Source of the DNA: Enterococcus_D entomosocium
GTDB taxonomy: Bacteria > Bacillota > Bacilli > Lactobacillales > Enterococcaceae
Strand: one strand, 5' to 3'
Length of the DNA stretch: 64,000 nucleotides
Assembly (NCBI RefSeq): GCF_030441895.1
Contig: NZ_JARJAS010000002.1
This document shows positions 8,614-17,056 of this stretch, one piece after another. Each line of letters starts with the position of its first letter. Position 1 is the stretch's first letter. The position numbers were made by a program, and so were the translations under genes. The notes below the pieces were generated by a model that worked only from the letters and a program-made list of their open reading frames with translations, did no database searches and was not told the DNA's origin.

Positions 8614-9732
8614 TTATACTAATGCTTTACGTCTAAGCACATCGACACCCTTTGGCGCCCACCCGGCGATGACACATGGTTTGGTGATCGTGATCCAGCC
8701 AAGTCCAGCAAAAACGATATCGGTTTTTTCTTTGATTGAAAATTCGAAACGGACGAGTTCAGGAAAATCCGCCACTTCATCGGCTCGTGGCGGCTGCAGC
8801 AGCCCACCAACATGTTTCTCATAAAATTCATCGGCTTTACTTAATTTGGTCCGATGGATCGCCACATCATTCGCTACATAGGCAACAAACGAACTTCGTT
8901 CTCCTTGTATGAAATCAAAACGGGCAAGTCCCCCTAAGAACAAGGTTTGTTCAGGGTTCAATTGATACACTTTCGGTTTAATTTCTTTGGCTGGTGCCAC
9001 GATTTTCAGATCTTTTTTACCTAAATAGTGTGCCATTTGATGACGATGAATGATTCCTGGTGTGTCGATCAAAAAGTGCCCGTCGTCCAATGGAATCTCA
9101 ATTTTATCCAATGTAGTTCCAGGGAATCGCGAAGTGGTGATCAGCTCGTTGATCCCTGCTGTTTGTTTGATGATTTGATTGATCAATGTTGATTTTCCAA
9201 CATTCGTCACACCAACCACATACACATCACGACCTTCACGATACGTTTCGATCGCTTGTAGCAACGCTTGGGTTTCACCCGGTTTCTTGGCACTCGTCAA
9301 CAATACATCGACGGGTCTTAAACCGACTTCGTGAGCCCGTTCCTTCATCCATTGGGTCATTTTCGATTTTTTCAAAGATTTCGGTAAAATATCCACCTTG
9401 TTGCCCACTAATAAAACAGGATTATCACCAACAAAGCGGTGCAGTCCTGGGATCAATGAACCATTAAAGTCAAAAATATCGACGACATTAACGATCAAGG
9501 CGTCTTTTTCCCCGATTTCATTCAGCAAACGTAGGAAATCATCGTCTGTCAGCGCGACATCTTGAATCTCATTATAATGGCGCAAGCGGAAGCAGCGTTG
9601 ACAATAGACTTCTCCTGATTCAAGTCCTTTTTCTAATGCAGATTGCGGGGTGTACCCCAATTCGTTAGGATTTGTTGTTTGAATCAATGCCCCGCAGCCG
9701 ATACAGTGAATTTGTTCGATTCCTTCTGTCAT
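8614..9732 (-). CDS. yqeH: Ribosome biogenesis GTPase YqeH
   Basis: A 372-residue circularly permuted GTPase needed for 30S assembly. An N-terminal zinc finger (CIGCG near residue 10 and YCQRC near residue 45) precedes the permuted G motifs: G4 (VGNKVDILPK), G5 (TSAKK), G1 (GVTNVGKST) and G3 (DTPG). The open frame starts 15 bases upstream, but GGAGG inside the last codons of yqeG stands eight bases before the ATG at 9732, so the start is MTEGIEQIHC. Only one base separates it from the yqeG stop, so translation is probably coupled. Confidence 0.95.
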   Translation of the reverse strand: MTEGIEQIHCIGCGALIQTTNPNELGYTPQSALEKGLESGEVYCQRCFRLRHYNEIQDVALTDDDFLRLLNEIGEKDALIVNVVDIFDFNGSLIPGLHRFVGDNPVLLVGNKVDILPKSLKKSKMTQWMKERAHEVGLRPVDVLLTSAKKPGETQALLQAIETYREGRDVYVVGVTNVGKSTLINQIIKQTAGINELITTSRFPGTTLDKIEIPLDDGHFLIDTPGIIHRHQMAHYLGKKDLKIVAPAKEIKPKVYQLNPEQTLFLGGLARFDFIQGERSSFVAYVANDVAIHRTKLSKADEFYEKHVGGLLQPPRADEVADFPELVRFEFSIKEKTDIVFAGLGWITITKPCVIAGWAPKGVDVLRRKALV

Positions 9733-9733
9733 A

Positions 9734-10258
9734 TTAAATTCCTCCACGCCATTTTAACTCTGGGTTGTGTTTCAATAAATAGTTCATGATTTTTCTTTCT
9801 GCTGCTCGATTAAACTGGGTTTTCCAAGAATCCGTTGGGATCACTGGTTTCACTAGAATGCTGCGAACACCAGCACGATTGGCACCTCGTACATCCGTCA
9901 TAATCTGATCGCCGATCATGACAACCTCTTCTTTTTTCAAGCCTAATTGCTGATACCCTTGTTTGATCCCTCTTGAAAAAGGTTTTAATGCGCGGTGTAC
10001 GTACTTTAAACCAAAAGGCGCAACAGCCCGTGCCACGCGTTCACTATTGTTGTTAGAAACGACAATCACCGGTATGCCAGCGTTTTTCATTTCCAATAAC
10101 CAGTTTTTTAATTCTTCGGTTCCATCAGGATTATTCCAAGCAATCAAGGTATTATCAAGATCGGTCAAAATCCCTTTGATCCCCTGTGCCTTTAGTTGGC
10201 TAGGGGTGATTTTATAAATCGCATCGACCATCCAAGTCGGTTTATAATTTGAAAACAT
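9734..10258 (-). CDS. yqeG: HAD-superfamily phosphatase YqeG
   Basis: A 174-residue HAD phosphatase (subfamily IIIA). The catalytic DxD motif is in ILTDLDNTLIAW near residue 34, motif II in VIVVSNN, and motif III in MIGDQIMTDVRGANRAG. Related proteins dephosphorylate phosphatidylglycerophosphate (eukaryotic GEP4), so a lipid substrate is possible but unproven. It is the first gene of the eight-gene operon; AAGGAG is well placed before the ATG. About 140 bases of leader with a terminator-like hairpin precede it. Confidence 0.92.
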   Translation of the reverse strand: MFSNYKPTWMVDAIYKITPSQLKAQGIKGILTDLDNTLIAWNNPDGTEELKNWLLEMKNAGIPVIVVSNNNSERVARAVAPFGLKYVHRALKPFSRGIKQGYQQLGLKKEEVVMIGDQIMTDVRGANRAGVRSILVKPVIPTDSWKTQFNRAAERKIMNYLLKHNPELKWRGGI

Positions 10259-10261
10259 AGA

Positions 10262-10412
10262 ATCTCCTTTACTATCTGATTTCTTCGCATGTTAAAAGTC
10301 GGCGACTAGTCATCGATCCACATAGTCGATCTTTAAAAAGAAACCGTACTAGCTGTTGACAAGCAAGCAGGCAGTTTCTAAAAGGATCAGACCTCTTCAA
10401 CCTGTAATTATA
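10262..10412 (-). promoter_or_regulatory. Promoter and structured leader of the yqeG operon
   Basis: A minus-strand TATAAT (10407-10412) gives a leader of about 140 bases. In the leader AGAAACTG (10372-10379) can pair with CGGTTTCT (10339-10346) and is followed by a short T-run, which looks like a weak terminator or attenuator. No -35 match is convincing. The remaining stretch up to the terminator at 10542 holds no gene I can support. Confidence 0.4.
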
Positions 10413-10541
10413 CAATAGAATCTTTTTGAATACTAGCAAGTGCGCTAGTTTCTGCAGGTTTCTTGTAAAAGAACTGAAAAACGAAGGTGTCGAAACAACA
10501 GTTTGTTCCATCACTTCTTTAAAGTAGTCTTTTTTTCCGTC

Positions 10542-10570
10542 AAAAAAGCATCCTTTTACTGAAAGGATGC
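10542..10570 (-). terminator. Terminator of the amino-acid ABC transporter operon
   Basis: GCATCCTTT (10548-10556) pairs with AAAGGATGC (10562-10570), followed on the minus strand by six T. A second small hairpin (TGCGAG-AA-CTCGCA) lies directly after the stop codon at about 10602-10616. Confidence 0.85.
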
Positions 10571-10618
10571 TTAGAAAAAGTCCAAAATTGTCATTTGCAA
10601 CTGCGAGCTTCTCGCATT

Positions 10619-11344
10619 TTACAATACTTTACTTAAAAAATCAATGGTTCTCGGGTTTTTCGGATGATCAAAGAGCTGTTCTGGCGTTCCTTCCTCCATA
10701 ATGATTCCCTGATCCATAAATAAAATCCGATCCGCGACTTCCTTCGCAAAGCCCATTTCATGAGTGACGATGACCATCGTCATTCCTTGCTGAGCCAAAC
10801 GCTGCATAACGGACAATACTTCGCCAACCATTTCAGGGTCTAACGCAGAAGTCGGTTCATCAAAGAGCATCACATCCGGTTCCATCGCCAAGGCACGTGC
10901 AATAGCGATCCGTTGCATTTGTCCACCAGATAGACTTTGTGGATAGGAGTTTGCCTTATCAGGCAGACCTACATCATTCAATAGTTGCTTTGCTAGTGTT
11001 TCAGCAGCTGGTTTTGCTACCTTTTTGACTTTCGTCGGGGACAAAGTAATGTTTTCTAAAACCGTCATATTCGGAAAAAGATTGAAATTTTGAAAAACCA
11101 TGCCCATTTTTTCCCGCATTTTATACAAATCATTCTTTGGATCGGTAATATCGGTTCCTTCAAAAAAGATTTTTCCGCTTGTCGGTACTTCTAGTAAGTT
11201 TAAACAGCGTAAGAACGTGCTTTTTCCTGAACCAGATGGTCCAATCACCACAACGACTTCTCCTTGCTCGATCGTCGTTGTGATCCCTTTTAGCACTTGA
11301 TTGCTGCCAAAGGTTTTGTGTAACTCTTGAATATCTAACATCAT
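10619..11344 (-). CDS. Polar amino-acid ABC transporter ATP-binding protein (GlnQ-like)
   Basis: A 241-residue ABC ATPase. Walker A (GPSGSGKST) is near residue 35, the Q-loop in GMVFQNFNLFPNMTV, the signature LSGGQMQR near residue 138, Walker B VMLFDEPTSALD near residue 158, and the switch histidine in IVTHEM. The sequence is typical of the polar amino-acid (GlnQ/HisP) group. It lies 16 bases after the permease gene and is the last gene of the operon. The cytoplasmic protein powers the importer formed with the two genes upstream. Confidence 0.92.
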   Translation of the reverse strand: MMLDIQELHKTFGSNQVLKGITTTIEQGEVVVVIGPSGSGKSTFLRCLNLLEVPTSGKIFFEGTDITDPKNDLYKMREKMGMVFQNFNLFPNMTVLENITLSPTKVKKVAKPAAETLAKQLLNDVGLPDKANSYPQSLSGGQMQRIAIARALAMEPDVMLFDEPTSALDPEMVGEVLSVMQRLAQQGMTMVIVTHEMGFAKEVADRILFMDQGIIMEEGTPEQLFDHPKNPRTIDFLSKVL

Positions 11345-11360
11345 AGCTTGTCTTCTCCTT

Positions 11361-12050
11361 TTAACGACGATAGCCTTTTCCTAGTTTCTTTTCCCATAAA
11401 CTCAATAGTCGCGAAGTCGTAAACGTCAAGATGAAATAAATGACCGCCGCCACATAGAAAGGCGTTAATGGTTGGAAAGAACTGGTGACAACGATCTGCG
11501 CACTGTTCATCAGCTCGTAGATGCCGATCGTTGAAAGCAAAGAGGAATCCTTGATCAAAACGATAAATTCATTGCCTAGTGGCGGCAAGATGTTGCGTAG
11601 TGCTTGTGGCAATACGACATAACGCATCGTTTGAAAAGGCCGCAGCCCTAAAGAACCAGCCGCTTCTGTTTGACCGTAATCAACGGCATTGATTCCCCCT
11701 CGGACGATCTCAGCAACATATGCCCCAGAATTAAGCGAGAGCGCAATGATTCCAGGAAATAACCGCCCAAAATCAAGACTCAACACACCGATCGAGACTG
11801 TCGGCAAGGCAAACATGCCTTGCAAAAGACCAAAAGCGATCAATATCTGCACCAACATTGGTGTGCCGCGGATGACTTCAATATACGCATTAGCAAACCA
11901 GCGCAAAGGCGTCACTTTTGATAATTTCATTAGGGCAAAAATCACCCCTAGAATCGTTCCAAAGATCACGGTGATGATAGAGATCACGATGGTGATCACC
12001 ACACCAGAAAGAAAATAAGGGTAATATATCGCTAAAAAGGATAAATCCAT
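11361..12050 (-). CDS. Polar amino-acid ABC transporter permease (HisM/GlnP type)
   Basis: A 229-residue membrane protein with five hydrophobic segments, beginning with the long helix at residues 10-40. The EAA loop that contacts the ATPase is visible as EAAGSLGLRPFQTMRYVVLPQA, and the motif RGTPMLVQ is characteristic of the HEQRo/His-Glu-Gln permease family. It lies between the solute-binding lipoprotein and the ATPase genes, and probably works as a homodimer because no second permease is present. Confidence 0.92.
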   Translation of the reverse strand: MDLSFLAIYYPYFLSGVVITIVISIITVIFGTILGVIFALMKLSKVTPLRWFANAYIEVIRGTPMLVQILIAFGLLQGMFALPTVSIGVLSLDFGRLFPGIIALSLNSGAYVAEIVRGGINAVDYGQTEAAGSLGLRPFQTMRYVVLPQALRNILPPLGNEFIVLIKDSSLLSTIGIYELMNSAQIVVTSSFQPLTPFYVAAVIYFILTFTTSRLLSLWEKKLGKGYRR

Positions 12051-12072
12051 AATTGTGTCTACTCCGTTCTAT

Positions 12073-12918
12073 CTATTGCGCCGCATTTTCGTTGGCTAGA
12101 TCTGTGTTCTTTTGTACATACTCATCGATTGTACCATCTTCAATCAATTCTTTCAAAATACTGTTTAGCTCTTCTTGTAGTTCGGTACTCCCTTTAGGTA
12201 AAGCAATTGCATAAGAATCGCCTTCAGACGCTTCTAATGCTACATCAGTGATCACGAGGTCATCATTTTGTGCAACATACGATTCAGCCACCGCACTTTC
12301 AAGCACCAAACCGTCGATCGATCCTTGTTTCAATTCATTGACTAGATTCGGAACTTTGGCGATGGAAACCAATTGCGAATCCGCTAATTGGTCTTGAACG
12401 ATCATTTCTTGGATCGAGCCTTTTTGAGCGCCCACCTTTTTGCCAGACAAGCTTTCGATTGAATCAAATGCCGACTCATTGTTTTTATTAACAACTACTT
12501 TTTGTTCTGGTGTAAAATAGTTATCGGTGAAATCAAAAGTCTGTTTACGTTCGTCAGTTGCTGAGATGCCTGAAACAGCGATATCGGCTTTTCCTTGTTG
12601 CAAAGCAGTCAAGACAGCATTGAAATCAAGGTCCAAAATATTCACTTCGACACCAAGACGATCAGCGATCTCATTGACCATATCGATATCTGCGCCCACG
12701 ATCGTATCTTTGCCATCAATCAAGGCATGAAATTCAAAGGGGGCAAAGTCAGCAGAAGTTGCCACATTTAACACACCGGCTGCTTTGATGGCTTCCAATT
12801 GGTTATCCGCCGAACCGCTGGCACTAGAACTGCCAGTACTCGATGAGCCGCCATTTCCACAAGCTCCTAAAACCAAAATCCCCGTCAATACAACAAGTGC
12901 TCCAAATAATTTTTTCAT
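12073..12918 (-). CDS. Polar amino-acid ABC transporter substrate-binding lipoprotein
   Basis: A 281-residue family-3 solute-binding protein. The N terminus is a lipoprotein signal with lipobox LGAC (Cys20), then a Ser/Gly-rich linker, then a bilobed domain with VATSADFAPFEF and FDFTDNYFTPEQK, which are typical of glutamine, arginine or cystine binders. The exact substrate cannot be told from sequence. It is the first gene of a three-gene importer operon with AGGAG before the ATG. Confidence 0.92.
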   Translation of the reverse strand: MKKLFGALVVLTGILVLGACGNGGSSSTGSSSASGSADNQLEAIKAAGVLNVATSADFAPFEFHALIDGKDTIVGADIDMVNEIADRLGVEVNILDLDFNAVLTALQQGKADIAVSGISATDERKQTFDFTDNYFTPEQKVVVNKNNESAFDSIESLSGKKVGAQKGSIQEMIVQDQLADSQLVSIAKVPNLVNELKQGSIDGLVLESAVAESYVAQNDDLVITDVALEASEGDSYAIALPKGSTELQEELNSILKELIEDGTIDEYVQKNTDLANENAAQ

Positions 12919-12983
12919 TAAAAACGCTCCTCTTCAAAACAAATATTTATGCAATATAATCTTCTTATATTCAGAATATATAC

Positions 12984-12992
12984 ATAATAGCA
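12984..12992 (-). promoter_or_regulatory. Candidate extended -10 promoter of the amino-acid importer operon
   Basis: A minus-strand TGC directly before TATTAT (12984-12989) forms an extended -10 about 65 bases upstream of the lipoprotein start. No good -35 was seen. Confidence 0.4.
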
Positions 12993-13055
12993 CAGAATAA
13001 TTAAATTTTAAACTAAAAACTTCGTCATTTGCACGATTTATTCAATAACACTTTT

Positions 13056-13106
13056 AATAAAAAAATACTAGGATACCCTCTCTCTAATCAGAGTGGATAT
13101 CCTAGT
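13056..13106 (-). terminator. Terminator of the fatty-acid operon
   Basis: ACTAGGATATCC (minus, 13095-13106) pairs with GGTATCCTAGT (13067-13077), followed by a T-run. It sits directly after the accA stop. Confidence 0.85.
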
Positions 13107-13108
13107 TG

Positions 13109-13894
13109 TTAAAATCGGCGAAAACGCTGATACCTTGCCTCAAGCAATTCTTCTGTTTGCAACGTAGAAAGTTCAGCGAGTTTCGTTGAAATTGCCGCTT
13201 TCATCTGTTCCATCAATTGCTCTTTCGGTAAAAAGGCCTCTTCATGGGTTTCAGCAATCACTTTTTCAATAACGCCTAATTCAAATAGTTCTTGGGCAGT
13301 GATCTTCATTAAACCAGCAGCTTCTTTGGCCCGGCTACCATCTTTCCATAGGATCGAAGCAAAGCCTTCGGGAGATAAAATGGCATAGATCGAATGTTCC
13401 ATCATCCAAACCTCATCGCCTAATGCCAGTGCTAAGGCACCGCCGCTGCCGCCTTCACCAATGATGATTGCCAAGATCGGCACCGTTAAATCGGACATTT
13501 CCATCAAGTTACGGGCAATCGCTTCACCTTCTCCCCGTTCTTCCGCGCCAATACCACAAAACGCCCCTGCTGTATTGATCAATGTGACCACAGGTCGCTG
13601 AAATTTTTCTGCTTGCTTCATTAGGCGTAACGCTTTTCGATAGCCTTCAGGATGTGGTGAGCCAAAGTTTCTGCGTAAATTTTCAGGTAGATTACGGCCT
13701 TTTTGAATACCGATCACGGTCACTGGCTTGCCATCTAAACAAGCTATCCCGCCAACAACGGCTTCATCTTCGCCAAACAGACGGTCTCCATGAAACTCTT
13801 CAAACTCAGAAAAAATGCCTTCAAAGTAATCCAGTGCCGTCAAGCGGTCTTTGCTGCGAGCGAGTTCAACGATTTCGTGGGCTGCTCTAGTCAT
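13109..13894 (-). CDS. accA: Acetyl-CoA carboxylase carboxyltransferase subunit alpha
   Basis: A 261-residue carboxyltransferase alpha subunit. With AccD it moves the carboxyl group from biotin to acetyl-CoA to give malonyl-CoA. Conserved blocks include DYFEGIFSEFEEFHGDRLF, GGIACLDGKPV, and GGSGGALALALGD, the oxyanion and CoA-binding region. It overlaps accD by eight bases (ATGACTAG), which implies coupled translation and equal amounts of the two subunits. It is the last gene of the operon. At 261 residues it is a short alpha subunit like those of other lactic acid bacteria. Confidence 0.96.
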   Translation of the reverse strand: MTRAAHEIVELARSKDRLTALDYFEGIFSEFEEFHGDRLFGEDEAVVGGIACLDGKPVTVIGIQKGRNLPENLRRNFGSPHPEGYRKALRLMKQAEKFQRPVVTLINTAGAFCGIGAEERGEGEAIARNLMEMSDLTVPILAIIIGEGGSGGALALALGDEVWMMEHSIYAILSPEGFASILWKDGSRAKEAAGLMKITAQELFELGVIEKVIAETHEEAFLPKEQLMEQMKAAISTKLAELSTLQTEELLEARYQRFRRF

Positions 13895-14756
13895 TGCGAT
13901 TCCATCCTTTCCGCGTATGCAAAGAAATCAAATGGTAGATTTTCTCCCGCAAGTTCGTCCGTGGAACGATTTGATCGACAAAGCCATGATCTAACAGGAA
14001 CTCTGCCTTTTGAAAATCTTCAGGTAGTTCCTGACGAATGGTTTGTTCAATCACACGTCGTCCAGCAAAACCGATCAATGCTTGCGGTTCTGCCAGGATG
14101 ATATCCCCTTCCATCGCAAAACTAGCGGTAACGCCACCGGTGGTCGGGTCCGTTAAAACCGTTAGATAAAACAAGCCAGCTTTACTGTGGCGTTTTACCG
14201 CCGCAGAGATTTTTGCCATTTGCATCAGTGACAAAATCCCTTCTTGCATCCGAGCCCCACCCGAAGCGGTAAAAAGAACAACTGGTAGCTGTTTTTCGAT
14301 CGCACGTTCAAACAAACGGGTGATTTTCTCCCCCACGACCGTTCCCATACTGCCCATGATGAAATTCGCATCCATGACACCGATTGCTAACGGCAATCCT
14401 CGAACTTTGGCTTCTCCCGTTAGAACAGCCTCATGCAAACCAGTTTTTTCTTGCATTTGTGCGACTTTATCCAGGTACCCTGGGAAATCAAGGGGATCTT
14501 TTGTGGTAACATCTGTGTCCCATTCTTCAAAACTTTTTTCATCAATCGTGATAGCGATCCGTTCCCAGGCGCTGATCCGGAAATTATACCCGCAGTGGGG
14601 ACAGACTTTTTCTGCCCCCATCTCCTTCGTATAAAGCGTTCGTTTGCAACTAGGACATTTCGCCCAAAGATTATCTGGGACGACTGGTTCGTTCGTTGGC
14701 AGCTGACCTCGATTAGGATTGATGCGAATGTAGTTTTTTTTCTTAAATAAAGCCAC
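13887..14756 (-). CDS. accD: Acetyl-CoA carboxylase carboxyltransferase subunit beta
   Basis: A 289-residue carboxyltransferase beta subunit. The N-terminal four-cysteine zinc ribbon (CPSC near residue 34 and CPHC near residue 53) is intact, followed by the crotonase-like core with FTASGGARMQEGILSLMQM and TDPTTGGVTASFA. The zinc ribbon contacts DNA and mRNA in the E. coli enzyme; whether that holds here is unknown. It follows accC by 12 bases and overlaps accA. Confidence 0.96.
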   Translation of the reverse strand: MALFKKKNYIRINPNRGQLPTNEPVVPDNLWAKCPSCKRTLYTKEMGAEKVCPHCGYNFRISAWERIAITIDEKSFEEWDTDVTTKDPLDFPGYLDKVAQMQEKTGLHEAVLTGEAKVRGLPLAIGVMDANFIMGSMGTVVGEKITRLFERAIEKQLPVVLFTASGGARMQEGILSLMQMAKISAAVKRHSKAGLFYLTVLTDPTTGGVTASFAMEGDIILAEPQALIGFAGRRVIEQTIRQELPEDFQKAEFLLDHGFVDQIVPRTNLREKIYHLISLHTRKGWNRND

Positions 14757-14768
14757 TCAACTTCCCTC

Positions 14769-16133
14769 CTATTGTTCAGGTGTCCAATTTGGCAAAAATT
14801 CCTCTTGTAAAAAGGCGGTTGTATAGTCTCCCGCAATCACTTTCGGGTGACTGATCAAGTCCATTTGGAATTCTGCATTCGTAATGACACCATCGGTCAC
14901 TAATTCAGCTAATGCCCGCTGCATTTTCATCAATGCTTCAAAACGGTTCTCGCCGTGAACGATCACTTTAGCGATCATGGAATCATAATAAGGCGGGATC
15001 GTATAGCCGGAATACATGGCACTGTCTACCCGTACACCCAAGCCTCCACCAGGCAGAAATAAATTGTTGATCTTTCCTGGTGACGGTGCAAAATTGAAGG
15101 CTGGATTTTCTGCATTGATCCGACATTCGATTGCCGCACCTGTCATCTTGATGTCTGTTTGTGTCAAGCCTAGCGGTTCACCACTAGCAACTTCGAGTTG
15201 TTTTTTGACTAGATCAATGTTCGTCACCATTTCAGTGATGGGGTGTTCCACTTGGATTCGAGTGTTCATTTCCATGAAATAAAACGCCCCAGTGTCTGCC
15301 ATTAAAAACTCGATCGTGCCGGCATTGCGATACCCTACCGCTTGTGCGGCACGTACCGCTGCTTCTCCTAGCTCTGCTCGTTTGCTTTCAGAAATCACCA
15401 CAGAAGGAGATTCTTCCAACACTTTTTGGTTGTTGCGTTGCAGCGAGCAATCGCGTTCACCAAGGTGGATAATATTACCAAAAGAATCACCTAACACTTG
15501 CACTTCTATGTGTCGAGCAGGGTAAATGATTTTTTCAATGTACATTTCATCGTTGCCAAATGCCGCTTTCGCCTCTTGCTGTGCCGAAGCAAAATGATGT
15601 GGTAACGCTTCTTTATCGGCGACTTTCCGTATCCCTTTACCGCCACCGCCGGCTGCTGCTTTGAGCATGACCGGGTAACCAATCTCTTCAGCGATCGTTA
15701 AAGCTTCTTCCACATCAGAAATCGCGCCTTTGCTTCCGGGAATGACCGGTACTTCTGCTTCGATCATCAAGCGTCTTGCATTGATTTTGTTTCCCATTGC
15801 ATCGATAGTCTCACTCTTTGGCCCAATAAAGACGATATTGCATTCCTCGCACATCGCAGCAAAACGGCTATTCTCTGAAAGAAAGCCAAAGCCGGGATGG
15901 ATCGCCTCAGCCTTTGTGACGATCGCAGCGCTTAGGATCTGCTGTACATTCAAATAAGAGTCAGCTGCTTTGGCAGGTCCGATACAAATCGCTTCATCGG
16001 CAAGCTCTGTGTGCAACGCTTCTTTATCTGCTTCTGAATAAACGGCGACCGTTTGAATACCTAATTCGCGACAAGCGCGAATGATACGTACGGCGATTTC
16101 GCCACGGTTTGCGATCAATACTTTAGAAAACAT
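14769..16133 (-). CDS. accC: Acetyl-CoA carboxylase biotin carboxylase subunit
   Basis: A 454-residue ATP-grasp enzyme that carboxylates the biotin on AccB using bicarbonate and ATP. The N-terminal FSKVLIANRGEIAVRIIRA, the glycine-rich ATP loop KAAAGGGGKGIRKV, and MEMNTRIQVEHPITEM (catalytic Glu and Arg) are all present. Length is typical of the family (about 450). It lies seven bases after fabZ in the operon. Confidence 0.97.
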   Translation of the reverse strand: MFSKVLIANRGEIAVRIIRACRELGIQTVAVYSEADKEALHTELADEAICIGPAKAADSYLNVQQILSAAIVTKAEAIHPGFGFLSENSRFAAMCEECNIVFIGPKSETIDAMGNKINARRLMIEAEVPVIPGSKGAISDVEEALTIAEEIGYPVMLKAAAGGGGKGIRKVADKEALPHHFASAQQEAKAAFGNDEMYIEKIIYPARHIEVQVLGDSFGNIIHLGERDCSLQRNNQKVLEESPSVVISESKRAELGEAAVRAAQAVGYRNAGTIEFLMADTGAFYFMEMNTRIQVEHPITEMVTNIDLVKKQLEVASGEPLGLTQTDIKMTGAAIECRINAENPAFNFAPSPGKINNLFLPGGGLGVRVDSAMYSGYTIPPYYDSMIAKVIVHGENRFEALMKMQRALAELVTDGVITNAEFQMDLISHPKVIAGDYTTAFLQEEFLPNWTPEQ

Positions 16134-16140
16134 GTCTCAC

Positions 16141-16569
16141 CTATCCAATCATGAAAGTCAATTCTGCTTCCGCCACTTTTTTCCCATCAACATAGGCAAT
16201 TCCTTTGCCGATGCCGGCTGCAGATTTTACTTTGATTATTTCTACTTCTAAGATCAAGGTATCGCCTGGTGTTACTTTTTTTCTGAATTTTGCTTTGTCT
16301 AAACCGCCAAAGTAGGCAGTTTTCCCACGAAAGTCTTCCAATGACAATAATGCCACAGCACCTGCTTGCGCCATTGCTTCCACGATCAATACTCCAGGCA
16401 TCACTGGTTCATGGGGAAAATGGCCTTGGAAAAACGGCTCATTAATGGTAACGTTTTTCTTCGCAATGACCCGTTTGCCTTCTTCTAACTCCTCAACGCG
16501 ATCCACTAAAAGCATCGGATAACGATGAGGGATGATTTCTTTGATTTCTTGAATCGTTAATGCGCTCAT
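16141..16569 (-). CDS. fabZ: 3-hydroxyacyl-ACP dehydratase FabZ
   Basis: A 142-residue hot-dog-fold dehydratase that removes water from 3-hydroxyacyl-ACP. The catalytic His is in FFQGHFPHEPVMPG near residue 50 and the catalytic Glu in LIVEAMAQAGA. Enterococci also carry a separate dehydratase/isomerase (FabN) for unsaturated fatty acids; the position of this gene between accB and accC marks it as the general dehydratase. Confidence 0.95.
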   Translation of the reverse strand: MSALTIQEIKEIIPHRYPMLLVDRVEELEEGKRVIAKKNVTINEPFFQGHFPHEPVMPGVLIVEAMAQAGAVALLSLEDFRGKTAYFGGLDKAKFRKKVTPGDTLILEVEIIKVKSAAGIGKGIAYVDGKKVAEAELTFMIG

Positions 16570-16573
16570 TGCT

Positions 16574-17056
16574 TTACCCTTCTTTCACACGGAATAATGG
16601 TTGATTGAATTCAACGATTTGTTCGCTTTCAACCAAGACTTCAACCAATTCGCCATCGACGTCGCTGACGATTTCATTCATGACTTTCATCGCTTCAACG
16701 ATACAAAGAATATCGCCTTTTTTCACGTGATCGCCGATTTGCTTAAAGTTATCTTTGTCAGGACTTGGTTTCAAATAAACGACACCCACTAATGGAGAGA
16801 CAACTTCTTTGCCCTCTAAAACAGGTTTTGCCGTTTCTACTGTGTCCGGTGTTGCTGAGACAGCAGGCGTTGGTGCAACAGGAGTTGACGCAGCATTCGC
16901 TGCAGGAGCAGGCGCAGGTGCAGAGGATGCACTTTGTAGCCCACTTGTCGTATTTTTATTAAAATAAAGTTCAAATGTCTCTTTTTTTAATTGAAGCTCA
17001 GTTAACGTCGATTGATCGAATTGGCTGAGCAGCTCTTTTACCTCATGTGTTTCCAA
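16574..17056 (-). CDS. accB: Biotin carboxyl carrier protein of acetyl-CoA carboxylase
   Basis: A 160-residue carrier. An N-terminal helical segment is followed by an Ala/Pro-rich flexible linker (residues about 40-75) and the C-terminal biotinyl domain with the modification site EAMKVMNEI, in which the Lys carries biotin. The thumb-containing form VGVVYLKPSPDKDNFKQIG is present. It follows fabF without a gap and precedes fabZ by four bases. Confidence 0.96.
   Translation of the reverse strand: METHEVKELLSQFDQSTLTELQLKKETFELYFNKNTTSGLQSASSAPAPAPAANAASTPVAPTPAVSATPDTVETAKPVLEGKEVVSPLVGVVYLKPSPDKDNFKQIGDHVKKGDILCIVEAMKVMNEIVSDVDGELVEVLVESEQIVEFNQPLFRVKEG

Noticed and set aside
10272..10514. 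Minus-strand ORF of 80 codons upstream of yqeG
   Set aside because: It spans the probable operon promoter and leader, has no ribosome binding site and an unlikely composition.
10598..10614. TGCAACTGCGAGCTTCT, nearly repeated at about 52828-52844 behind glyS
   Set aside because: A 17-base near match between two places is expected by chance a few times in a window of this size.
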